DNA of 64,000 nucleotides, taken from assembly GCA_039925965.1 (NCBI GenBank), contig JBDSXW010000076.1, positions 1 to 64,000 of the forward strand, given 5' to 3'. Of the stretch, positions 1 through 8,309 are shown piece after piece. Position 1 is the stretch's first letter; each line of letters begins with the position of its first letter. Below the pieces are notes generated by a model. That model ran no database searches, was not told where the DNA came from, and worked only from the letters and a program-made list of their open reading frames with translations. This DNA is from JAZKFT01 sp039925965. Lineage in GTDB: Bacteria > Bacteroidota > Bacteroidia > Chitinophagales > Chitinophagaceae. The position numbers were made by a program, and so were the translations under genes.

Positions 1-496
1 ACGTCAAAAAAACCAGGTTGAAATGCCATAATCGATAATTTTGACAAATTTAATTAGAAGATCCGGCCATCAGATAACTATATATCCACTATTCACATAA
101 TAACTTGGGGTTTTTAGAGATGCCCTAAAGTGATTTATATGAAACAACTGGGTAAGAACTAAAGAATTGGAAAAGTAATTTGGCCGGAGAGCGACTTGCT
201 TTACTCCACTTGCAGCTGCTTACAAAGAAGTCAATCTATCTACAGCCATTGACGACCTACAGCCAACAACGTCGTAGTTGCGGCTGATTCGACTCGGCAG
301 ATAATTCAGGAAATACCAACCGGTATAAATATCTCCGATTGACCCGGGCAACCACCTGGCTGTCCGCTGCTGTAATCTCCTGATAGCCCGGAAACAATTA
401 TAGGCAATCTCCACAAAAAAACAGGCACGAAGTTCAATTTCATAGCGACCTGACGGAATGGTGGAAACCACGGCTGAAATAAACATGGCTATTTAT
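1..496. other. Left-edge region without a supported gene
   Basis: I see no gene that can be supported in this stretch. A minus-strand open frame of 88 codons at 220-486 has no recognisable domain, no signal peptide and an Arg/Cys-rich composition that looks like chance translation. Other frames are broken. The region follows the terminator of the first 500-codon gene and may hold decayed sequence. Confidence 0.5.
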
Positions 497-532
497 AAAA
501 AATCCCGCTTTCAATATGAATGCGGGATTTTT
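497..532 (-). terminator. Intrinsic terminator of the 548-2050 gene
   Basis: AAAAATCCCGC at about 498-508 pairs with GCGGGATTTTT at 522-532 around a 13-base loop. The A/T tracts on both sides make it work in either direction. It lies 16 bases beyond the stop codon of the minus-strand gene at 548-2050. Confidence 0.8.
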
Positions 533-547
533 AGTATACGGGAATAT

Positions 548-2050
548 TTAAAATTGCCGTACTGCTCTTACGGCACAATATTGCTGTGGCGTATTATCCT
601 GAAATCCGCTCGGGAACTGTTGCCCCCATCCCCATATTGTAGTGTTTGAATAGGCACTCGAGCTCCAATACGTAGTATTTACAGTAAAGCCTCCGATAGC
701 ATTCCTGTTCAGGTAAAGCTTATTCAATTCATCCCTGCTTGGCAGGAACCAATCACTGTATCCTCCATACACAAGATCATAACAGATGCCTCCCGCCAGG
801 GTTGAACTATTACCTTGAAAATACATTTCAGTTGTATTGTTATTTCCCTGCCCAAGCGCAGTAGCAGTCGCATTAGATATTGCATTAGCAGACCATTGGA
901 CTGCAGCACTTTGGTCTGTCGGAGGAGCAATAAGGCCATGTGTTTGCCCGGCTAAATAACCGGGATCCCCTGCCTGGAAAAAATAAGCAATAATTCCACC
1001 CTGATAACCACCGCCTATAGTAAGCGTAGCCGTTGTAGTAAAAGACAATTGAGTGCCGTATGCCGTACCCAGGCCGTTTGTTGCATAAGCCCTTACATAA
1101 TAAGCTGTGGTTGTCGTTAAGCCATTTATAAAGCTTGGTAATGATCCTGTTCCGGTACCGTCTGTTGTTTTGCTGTTTGCTACTGTTGGGTTGGGTGATG
1201 TGCTCCAGCAAACTCCTTTGGCAGTAACCGGTGAGCCGTTTTCTGCCGTTACGTTTACACCGCTGTTTGCTGTGCCGCCGGTAACGCCGGTGATAGCAGT
1301 AGTACTAACAACGGCAAGTGTGTGCGGAACAGTTGTAAAACTTATTTCGTTGCCATAAGCCGTGCCGGCAGTGTTGGTTGAATAAGCCCGCACATAATAT
1401 AATGTAGCAGGTAAGAGACCGTTAAGGGTGCTGCCGTAAGAACCTGTTCCGGTACCGTCCACCGTTTTACCTCCGGCAATTGTTGGGTTAGCAGTTGTGC
1501 TCCAGCATACGCCTCTTGCGGTTACCGGTGAGCCACCATCGCTTGTTATATTTCCGCCGCTGCTTGCTGTAGCAAAATAGCTTGTTCCGCTTATAGCCAT
1601 AGTGGTCAACGGAGCAAATAAAACACCGGCCCAGCCAGGTAAATTATTTTGGCCGAATTGTAAATATTGCCCGGCAATGCCCGGCGCTATTGTCAACCAT
1701 TGTGTGCCGGTCCAATAAAGCATTTGGCCGGTTGCAGTGCCATTAGGAACGTTCATCATTTTTTGCCATGCAGTTGCCGTGCGGTAATAATAGCCCGGTG
1801 TTACCGCAGTGATACCGGCTGTGGTTGCGGTGTTGTAGACCATTAAAGAAACTACAGGTGTGGGTATGGTCGTTACATCATCCGTACCAGTCAGGGCCAA
1901 TCTTGGGATTAAAAGACCTTTGTTCGTGCCGCTTATATCCAGCATAGCACCTGCGGCGGGTGGGGTTGCCGTGGTATTAATGCCTATTTGTGCACCGGCG
2001 GAAAAAGCAAAAAGAAATATAACCATCAGTGGCAAAAACAGCTTTTTCAT
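548..2050 (-). CDS. Secreted FN3-like / DUF1566 protein, paralogue A
   Basis: This is a 500-residue exported protein of unknown function. A signal peptide ends near residue 20 (FSAGAQ). Residues 21-60 carry a module also seen elsewhere in the window (IGINT, then A.LDISGTNKGLLIPR). Residues about 150-345 hold two FN3-like repeats, each with a GVCWST and YYVRAY signature. The last 150 residues match the DUF1566 / Lcl C-terminal type (GGII.YFF, then DWFLPSRDELNKLY and a terminal AVRAVRQF). DUF1566 proteins are usually surface or lipoproteins in Bacteroidota; their biochemical role is not established. The gene lies directly downstream of a same-length paralogue with about 105 bases and a terminator between, so the two are probably separate transcripts. 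The start is chosen because it opens straight into the signal peptide. Confidence 0.85.
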   Translation of the reverse strand: MKKLFLPLMVIFLFAFSAGAQIGINTTATPPAAGAMLDISGTNKGLLIPRLALTGTDDVTTIPTPVVSLMVYNTATTAGITAVTPGYYYRTATAWQKMMNVPNGTATGQMLYWTGTQWLTIAPGIAGQYLQFGQNNLPGWAGVLFAPLTTMAISGTSYFATASSGGNITSDGGSPVTARGVCWSTTANPTIAGGKTVDGTGTGSYGSTLNGLLPATLYYVRAYSTNTAGTAYGNEISFTTVPHTLAVVSTTAITGVTGGTANSGVNVTAENGSPVTAKGVCWSTSPNPTVANSKTTDGTGTGSLPSFINGLTTTTAYYVRAYATNGLGTAYGTQLSFTTTATLTIGGGYQGGIIAYFFQAGDPGYLAGQTHGLIAPPTDQSAAVQWSANAISNATATALGQGNNNTTEMYFQGNSSTLAGGICYDLVYGGYSDWFLPSRDELNKLYLNRNAIGGFTVNTTYWSSSAYSNTTIWGWGQQFPSGFQDNTPQQYCAVRAVRQF

Positions 2051-2104
2051 GAGAGATTTTTTAAGATGGCTACAATCGATTAAATTATACTTTTATAGTA
2101 TAGA

Positions 2105-2148
2105 AAAAAGTAGGAAGGCCCCCTTACGGATTGTCGTTCCTACTTTTT
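2105..2148 (-). terminator. Intrinsic terminator of the 2156-3658 gene
   Basis: AAAAAGTAGGAA (2105-2116) is the reverse complement of TTCCTACTTTTT (2137-2148), giving a 12-bp stem with a 20-base loop and flanking A/T tracts. It begins 8 bases past the stop of the minus-strand gene at 2156-3658, separating it from paralogue A. Confidence 0.8.
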
Positions 2149-2155
2149 ATTTTAT

Positions 2156-3658
2156 TTAAAATTGCCTCACCGCCCTTACCCAACTGGAAGCACTGCGGTT
2201 ATTAAGCTGCGTGCCATCAGAGAAATCCTGGACCCAGCCCCGGCTTGCGGGGTTATTTACGCCACTTGAACTCCAGTAAGCTCCGACGGTTCTGAAATTG
2301 CCAATAGCAACCCGGTTAAGATAAAGTTTATTCAATTCATCCTTACTTGGCAGGAACCAATCACTGTATCCTCCGTACACCAGATCATAACAGATACCTC
2401 CCGCATTATTCGGACTTATATCATTTAACCACATTGTAGTTGTATTGTTATTTCCCTGCCCCAGTGCTGTAGCAGTTACATCATATATTGCAACACTAGA
2501 CCAGGCCACACTTCCATTCTGATCATCGGGTTTTGCTATAAGGCCATGTGTTTGCCCTGCTACATAACCCGGATCTCCTGCCTGAAAAATATAACCAACA
2601 ATACCACCCTGGTAACTTTCTCCAACGGTAACGGTAGCCGATGTTGTAAATGATAACTGCGTGCCGTATGCCGTGCCAAAACCGTTTGTAGCATAAGCCC
2701 TCACATAATAAACAGTGCTTATTGTTAAGTCATTTATAATGCTTGGTACAGATCCTAAACCGGAGCCGTCGGTTGTTTTACTGTTGGCAGTTGTTGGATT
2801 TGGAGAAGTGCTCCAGCAAACACCTTTAGCCGTCACCGGTGAGCCGTTTTCTGCCGTTACATTAACGCCGCTGTTTGCCCCGCCGCCGGTAATGCCGGTT
2901 ATAGCAGTAGTACTTACAACCGGTAGTACATGCGAAACTGTGGTAAAACTTATTTCATTGCCGTAAACCGTTCCGGGTGTGGTAGTTGCATAAGCACGTA
3001 CAAAATATAATTTTGAAGGTGTGAGGCCTGTAAGTGTACTTCCATAAGACCCTGTTCCGGTACCGTCTGATGTTTTGGAATTTGCAATTGTGGGAGTAGG
3101 AGATGTGCTCCAACAAACTCCTCTGGCAGTTACCGCGGAGCCGCCATCGCTTGTAATATTTCCGCCGCTGCTTGCTGCAGCATAATAAGTTGTTCCGGTA
3201 ATAGCCGTGGTAGAAAGCGTGGCAAAAACAGGGCCTGTCCACACTGGTAAATTGTTCAGGCCGATCTGGAAGTATTGGCCCGGTTGCCCTGCCGGAACAG
3301 CCACCCAATCTGTACCATTCCAGTAAAGTGTTTGTCCCAATGCAGTGGCAGTTGGAACCTTCATCACTTTTTGCCATCCCGCAGCGGTGCGATAATAATA
3401 GCCGGGTGTTACTGCTGTGACCCCTGCGGTGGTTGCAGTATTGTAAACCATCAATGAAATTGCAGGCGCAGATATTGTGGTCACATCATCCGTGCCAGTT
3501 AGGGCTACCCTCGGGATTAAAACACCTTTATTACTGCTGCTTATATCGAGCATAGCACCTGCCGCAGGCGCAGTTCCGCTGGTATTGATACTTACCTGTG
3601 CATGGGTTTCAACAGCAAAAATGCACATAAGAAAAAGCGATAAGGATAATTTTATCAT
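2156..3658 (-). CDS. Secreted FN3-like / DUF1566 protein, paralogue B
   Basis: This second 500-codon gene has the same domain order as paralogue A: signal peptide (ending near VETHAQ), a SINTSG...GAMLDISSSNKGVLIPR module, two FN3-like repeats with GVCWSTSP and YFVRAYA/YYVRAYA signatures, and a C-terminal DUF1566-type domain (DWFLPSKDELNKLY, ending WVRAVRQF). The two proteins are very similar along their whole length, with differences concentrated in the last 150 residues and the signal peptide. Head-to-tail order and identical length point to a tandem duplication. Function is unknown; family knowledge supports only a secreted or surface location. A three-copy ATTATCCCC array lies 31 bases upstream of the start. 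Confidence 0.85.
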   Translation of the reverse strand: MIKLSLSLFLMCIFAVETHAQVSINTSGTAPAAGAMLDISSSNKGVLIPRVALTGTDDVTTISAPAISLMVYNTATTAGVTAVTPGYYYRTAAGWQKVMKVPTATALGQTLYWNGTDWVAVPAGQPGQYFQIGLNNLPVWTGPVFATLSTTAITGTTYYAAASSGGNITSDGGSAVTARGVCWSTSPTPTIANSKTSDGTGTGSYGSTLTGLTPSKLYFVRAYATTTPGTVYGNEISFTTVSHVLPVVSTTAITGITGGGANSGVNVTAENGSPVTAKGVCWSTSPNPTTANSKTTDGSGLGSVPSIINDLTISTVYYVRAYATNGFGTAYGTQLSFTTSATVTVGESYQGGIVGYIFQAGDPGYVAGQTHGLIAKPDDQNGSVAWSSVAIYDVTATALGQGNNNTTTMWLNDISPNNAGGICYDLVYGGYSDWFLPSKDELNKLYLNRVAIGNFRTVGAYWSSSGVNNPASRGWVQDFSDGTQLNNRSASSWVRAVRQF

Positions 3659-3688
3659 AGCAATAGTTGAAATGGCAATTTAAGGTAA

Positions 3689-3715
3689 ATTATCCCCATT
3701 ATCCCCATTATCCCC
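3689..3715. repeat. Three-copy 9-bp tandem repeat (ATTATCCCC)
   Basis: ATTATCCCC occurs three times without interruption at 3689-3697, 3698-3706 and 3707-3715. It sits 31 bases upstream of the start codon of paralogue B, inside its likely promoter or leader, where copy-number change could alter spacing. Confidence 0.9.
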
Positions 3716-4035
3716 GGGTTAAAGGCCTCGGGGCTGGTCCTGGCTTCCCAATGGAGTTTGTAACGAAGATATTGTTGGCTGATTTGTAATGCTGGTAATC
3801 GTGTTATCGATCGCAGGTGGCCTTAGCAATCGCTTATTAGCCCCCCGAACGATATTACGCTACGATAAAATGTTGATTAAAGAGAGTCAGCCACTTAATG
3901 GTACCCAACCCACCGTCAATGCTTCGTAGCGACGGGAACTGAGGGAGGAGCAATCGCCCAGTCACCTTCTGCCCGATTTAACAGGAGTCAACCCGCAGGA
4001 GAAAGATCCTGCACAATCATAAAGAAAAGGTATTA

Positions 4036-4242
4036 CTAATTTACCATAAGTATCAACGACCCCCCTATTCCATCTTCAGTTCTGCTTACTAATGCAGGGC
4101 CATTTGAAAAGTAACGGGCTGATTTATATTCCATAGGTATTGCCTGCTTACCCGTTTTATCAGCGAAACCATATATCATACTATACATATTCGCTACTCC
4201 GATAAAAAACTGCGATGTGTCAATAGTGTCCCTGCGCGTTTT
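4036..4242 (-). pseudogene. WG-repeat protein remnant
   Basis: The minus strand is open from 4242 to a TAG at 4036-4038. It encodes IYGFADKTGKQAIP followed by MEYKSARYFSNGPALVSR, the pattern of a single WG (KWG) repeat: a glycine-aromatic pair, D..GK..IP, then an F..G.A.V segment. The only in-frame ATGs give about 50 residues (4036-4188), with no signal peptide. WG repeats normally occur in long arrays, as in the gene at 24228-26663 here, so this is best read as the decayed end of a former larger gene. It could instead be a short orphan ORF. Confidence 0.55.
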
Positions 4243-4395
4243 TTACAGGCGTTAACTTAAATCCCAGATGTCATTCGGTGAAAACCCGCCTGAACTTTGT
4301 TACTGTGGCCGGTGTGGAGATAATCATCATAATCCTGATATAAACCATGGCGATTGACTGTGTTCCAGGTGATGGATGTAAATGTACTATTGCCT

Positions 4396-4833
4396 TCATT
4401 TTGATTTGCCTTTTGCTTTAGCCTCCGATTTCTTTTGCAGGAGGTAGTCTTCACGTTTCTTAACCAAATCAATTGCTGCGCACTCACCAATAAGTTGACT
4501 GATGATGCCCTCCGGCATTTCATCTGCAGATGTGAAATTGATGCACCCTTTTTGAAACCGGGCTTCGGGTAAAAGGGGTTGGTATTTTACCAATAAAGGC
4601 TGGTTCATGTACATCGCCAGGTTGTGAAGTGACATGTAATTTTTGCCGCCTGCCAACGCATACTTCATCATGCCTTTTGCTTTATAGATGATCATTTCCT
4701 TTCCCATCATTTTCTCGATCACGGGAACAACAGTTGCATCCTGTTTAATGATAATCTTGTGAATGCTTGTAAGTACTGCTTGCCAGGCCGAAGGCTGGGA
4801 GCTGATGTAATCTCCAATTGTTGAATCTGTCAT
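4396..4833 (-). CDS. DUF1801 (YdhG-like) family protein
   Basis: This 145-residue soluble protein has the layout of the DUF1801 / YdhG family: an N-terminal helical part (about 1-40), a central beta-rich part with the family-like segment YALAGGKNYMSLH (about 58-70), and a helical C-terminal part ending in a Lys/Arg-rich tail (KKREDYLLQKK...). There is no signal peptide or membrane segment. The family has a frataxin-like fold and no settled function. It is monocistronic, flanked by a WG remnant downstream and a divergent MORN gene upstream. Confidence 0.8.
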   Translation of the reverse strand: MTDSTIGDYISSQPSAWQAVLTSIHKIIIKQDATVVPVIEKMMGKEMIIYKAKGMMKYALAGGKNYMSLHNLAMYMNQPLLVKYQPLLPEARFQKGCINFTSADEMPEGIISQLIGECAAIDLVKKREDYLLQKKSEAKAKGKSK

Positions 4834-5047
4834 TTAATAAAAATAATATTTTTTTACCGAAAGAAGTTGGATCGGGGAGAAGTGGCTTCTGTTAGGAAAA
4901 AGTCTTACAGCAATTTTATCCACGGAACGCTTACAGATTAGATGGATAAAATACCCACCTTTGGGTATCTATGAGTTGGGTATAAAACGGCAATTTTACC
5001 CAGTACTCCAGGGTGTTAAGTTGTTGCACCGCATCATTTTCTGTGTT

Positions 5048-7147
5048 ATGAAAGTATTCCTTACAATTTTCGCTTTTCAGCTGCTGTGCTGCGTTGCCCA
5101 GCACGGCCATGCTCAATCGGTGCCTATTGATACCGCATACCCCACCAGCTTTGCCTTTACAGATGCCACCGGCAATCCATTGGGCAGCTATTTGTATAAT
5201 ATTGATAATGTGCAATCCGGTTTTGCCGTATTTGAATATACTGATGGCCGAAAATTTGTGGGCAGCATTGCCAGCGGACAGCCCGACGCAAACTCCACGA
5301 ACCGTATTTATTATCCGGATGGCACCATTTATATGGGCAAGACACCGGTATCGAACACGTTTGCCCCTGCCGCCATTTACTATCCCGATGGTAGCCTGTT
5401 TGTAGGCAGTGCCGGCAACTACCGGGAACGGCTCGGTTTTTTGTTTGCACCCGATGGAAGCTATATGATGGGTAGGTTTTGGTGGAAAAAACCGTACAAT
5501 TTCGTTACCAGCTATTTCGATAAAAACCACAACCACCTCGCAGACAAATACTCGCTTGGTTACGATAAGCCAGAAATGGATCTGGAAGAATACCTCAAAA
5601 TCCAAAAAAAGGAAAAGCCGGTGCCAGAAAGAGACGGTAATGAAAAAGTGGTCTGGCACAATACCCATAAAAAATACAAATACGAGGGTGAAAACATTGA
5701 AAGCACCTATATAGGTTGGGAAACCGAAAAATGGCATATTGGCATTGGTGGCTTTGCATGGGATAGTTATAAACATGGCGACACCACCCGCATTACAAAC
5801 GGCATATCGCATTCGGTGGCCAATGGGGCCTACTCGACCTACACTTTACCGGGCTTCTATGCCAACATCAGCATAAGCAGTGGTTCAAGTTTAAAAATTG
5901 GTGCCACCAGGGAGCAATGGGATACAGCCACCATGGAATTCAACACTATAAAACCTCAGGATGCCGCCACTAACCCCGAACGCTACATGGAGTACCACAT
6001 CCGCAACGATGGCAGTACCTATTTTGGCGAAGCCAGCTACAACCGGGCCAATGGCTATGGTATTTTGTATTCCGCTGCTGATGGATATACCTATTTTGGT
6101 GATTTGGCCTTCGGCAAAAAGCATGGCTATGGCACCCTTAGATACAAAGACGGTAGCTACATAAAAGGCAATTGGAAAGACGACAAACGCTTTGGCATGA
6201 GCAAATTTTACAACGCCAAAGGCGAACTGACAGAGGAAGGCGATTATGTGGAAAACAATAAGGTGAAATTGCAAAAAGAGGTGCCGCTTGGCTACTACGC
6301 ACTTGTGGATGAATACCCGATTGCAAAACATGAACCGCCCGTTTACCTTACCTACGTTACCAAAAAGCTACTTACCGAAGGGGCTGTCTACACCGGTAAT
6401 GTTAGTAAAAATCTCCCTGAAGGCGAGGGTGAGCTGACCATGTCCAACGGCGATGTGTATACAGGAAAGTGGCATAACGGCCTGCCAGTGGGCGTGTGCT
6501 CGATCATTTACAAGCCCATGCTGACAGACGGCAAAATGAGCTACGTTACATACAAGGGCAGCTTAAAAGATTTTGGTTGGGATGGCCTCGGGCACTTAAC
6601 GCTGGACAGCAACCAGTTTGTTGGTAATTTTAAAGATGGGCAAATGAACGGCTATGGAACCAAAATATGGCCCGATGGGTACACCGAAAGTGGCGGGTGG
6701 AACAAAGGCCAGCGGGAAGGCATCATAATGGTTTACAACAAAGATGGATATAACCTGGGCTTCAGCACTTATAAGAACGGTATAAAAAATGGCGATAGCA
6801 AAGAGGTGATGGGAGGCGACAAGGAAGCAATTGGCAAATACCTCAATGGAAAAGAAGAAGGCCAATGGACGGTATATGCCCGTAACATGCATTTTGTGAA
6901 TGGGAAAATGGAGGCCGCCCCATCCAGGCTCGGTTATATCTATTTTAAAAATGGTGTGCAAACTACCACCGAAAGCAATGCCGAGGAAAAGCCCGATTTC
7001 CGCTATCATAACCCCGACGACGATATACCTGTTTGCCTCTATTGCAATGGCAAAGGAATAGTTTACACGGGTGAAAAATTTATGGGCCGTGAAATACCCA
7101 AACGCTGCCCCCGATGCAATGGAAAAGGCCGCACCTGGCAGAATTAG
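5048..7147 (+). CDS. Secreted MORN-repeat protein with DnaJ-like zinc motif
   Basis: The frame is open from 4961, but the ATG at 5048 opens directly into a signal peptide (MKVFLTIFAFQLLCC...HGHAQ), so that start is preferred (699 residues). The body is a run of MORN-type repeats, recognised by DG..Y.G and G.W..G / GYGT steps, for example YFGDLAFGKKHGYGT and YTGKWHNGLPVG. The last 40 residues hold two CxxCxGxG motifs (CLYCNGKG and CPRCNGKG), like half of a DnaJ zinc-finger domain. MORN repeats form extended beta-sheets that bind lipids or proteins; a zinc-binding tail on a secreted MORN protein is unusual. No operon partner is evident. A second MORN gene of similar character lies at 8310-10040 on the other strand. 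Confidence 0.85.
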   Translation: MKVFLTIFAFQLLCCVAQHGHAQSVPIDTAYPTSFAFTDATGNPLGSYLYNIDNVQSGFAVFEYTDGRKFVGSIASGQPDANSTNRIYYPDGTIYMGKTPVSNTFAPAAIYYPDGSLFVGSAGNYRERLGFLFAPDGSYMMGRFWWKKPYNFVTSYFDKNHNHLADKYSLGYDKPEMDLEEYLKIQKKEKPVPERDGNEKVVWHNTHKKYKYEGENIESTYIGWETEKWHIGIGGFAWDSYKHGDTTRITNGISHSVANGAYSTYTLPGFYANISISSGSSLKIGATREQWDTATMEFNTIKPQDAATNPERYMEYHIRNDGSTYFGEASYNRANGYGILYSAADGYTYFGDLAFGKKHGYGTLRYKDGSYIKGNWKDDKRFGMSKFYNAKGELTEEGDYVENNKVKLQKEVPLGYYALVDEYPIAKHEPPVYLTYVTKKLLTEGAVYTGNVSKNLPEGEGELTMSNGDVYTGKWHNGLPVGVCSIIYKPMLTDGKMSYVTYKGSLKDFGWDGLGHLTLDSNQFVGNFKDGQMNGYGTKIWPDGYTESGGWNKGQREGIIMVYNKDGYNLGFSTYKNGIKNGDSKEVMGGDKEAIGKYLNGKEEGQWTVYARNMHFVNGKMEAAPSRLGYIYFKNGVQTTTESNAEEKPDFRYHNPDDDIPVCLYCNGKGIVYTGEKFMGREIPKRCPRCNGKGRTWQN

Positions 7148-7195
7148 TAACCGAAGCACAATTAGCCATGAACGATTACTGTAAATAAGTGTTCG

Positions 7196-7228
7196 AACGC
7201 CGTAATGCCCTGGCGGCGGGCGTTTTTT
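7196..7228 (+). terminator. Probable terminator of the MORN gene
   Basis: AACGCC (7196-7201) pairs with GGCGTT (7219-7224), followed by a T run to 7228. Additional GC pairing is possible in the loop. It lies 49 bases after the stop codon of the MORN gene. Confidence 0.5.
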
Positions 7229-7368
7229 AGCAACTAAAAATGGGTATGTCGTGTAGCATTTTCTCAATAAATCACAATGCCTGCCTAACTATTCATCCAA
7301 TCGTCAACCTGGTCGCCGTGGTCAGAATCGTCACTGACTTTTGAATTTGACATGTACCGGATCATGAT

Positions 7369-8172
7369 TTATCTTGAAAATAACTTCTTTCCGTTTTGCG
7401 ACGTCCATACGATACCAGGTCTGAATAATAATGCATGATTGTTATCATAAGAGATTCCGAAGGATAGTAATAGATTTTGATTTAAATAACAACCATATCC
7501 TACCGAAGCAACGGTTTCACCTCCGGAAATTTCAATATTTGTTTGCGGATTACCCGGAATTTCAATTACTTCCGAACCTCCAAATGCAGAAGTATTGCCA
7601 TAAATCTCGGTAAAGAGTACGCTTTTTGCCGACAGTTGATAAACAGTTCCCAGTGCATAATTAAAAAGGTTATCCACAACGGTGCCCTTTGGTTTGCCAA
7701 GAAAGGTATAACTCAAATTCAGGCTTGAAAAGAATTTACCCGTTGTTTTGCTCGCAATAAAAAAAGGTGTGAAATCTGTTTTTCCTGTGCCTATCAGGGA
7801 ATTCTTTGCAGCTGGAATTTTTACTTCAGCAGACAACGAAATTGATGGAGAGCGCTTGGTTTCTACGAATACCTGATAGAAAAGGGTGAGCTCGAGGTCG
7901 CCAAAACCGGTTGCATGACGGGTTGTTTTTGGATAAATTCCTGTATAAGGAACAGGCTCCAATAAAAATGTGAAGCGTTTTGAAATCCCATATTCAAAAG
8001 ACAACGGGAAGGCGATTTCGTGCCCTTCGCGGGAAGTTTGGTATTCCACGCTTGTTCCAACTTCAACCTGACCTTTATTTAGCGGACGGGAATCCTCAGT
8101 TTCTAAAACCTGGGCTGACGCGTATATCAGAACCGAAAGAAAAACGATGATAGCCAGGATTTTTTTTTTCAT
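7369..8172 (-). CDS. Outer-membrane beta-barrel protein (MetA/transporter-like)
   Basis: This 267-residue protein has an N-terminal signal peptide (MKKKILAIIVFL...YASAQ) followed by alternating hydrophobic/polar beta strands rich in aromatic and glycine residues (for example FPLSFEYGISKRFTFLLEP and YTFLGKPKG). The opening DSRPLNKGQVEVG and the overall length resemble the 'MetA-pathway of phenol degradation' / transporter group of small outer-membrane barrels, which is a structural label rather than a function. It is the downstream neighbour of the MORN gene at 8310 on the same strand, 137 bases away, so co-transcription is possible. Confidence 0.75.
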   Translation of the reverse strand: MKKKILAIIVFLSVLIYASAQVLETEDSRPLNKGQVEVGTSVEYQTSREGHEIAFPLSFEYGISKRFTFLLEPVPYTGIYPKTTRHATGFGDLELTLFYQVFVETKRSPSISLSAEVKIPAAKNSLIGTGKTDFTPFFIASKTTGKFFSSLNLSYTFLGKPKGTVVDNLFNYALGTVYQLSAKSVLFTEIYGNTSAFGGSEVIEIPGNPQTNIEISGGETVASVGYGCYLNQNLLLSFGISYDNNHALLFRPGIVWTSQNGKKLFSR

Positions 8173-8309
8173 GTTGTTAAGTTTAGTTTCAAAAAGAAAA
8201 ATATCGCACTGACAAGCTAAACCCTAATTATATTGAAGCCATTCCTCCACCCTGATGGAACATAGTGGTGCAATATTCAATGAAGTTGAGGTATCAAATT
8301 ACTCTTCCG

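Noticed and set aside
220..486. 88-codon minus-strand ORF
   Set aside because: No domain, no signal peptide, unusual composition and overlapping broken frames.
4257..4523. 88-codon minus-strand ORF beside DUF1801
   Set aside because: Its first half is a shadow of the DUF1801 gene in another frame and the rest shows no family.
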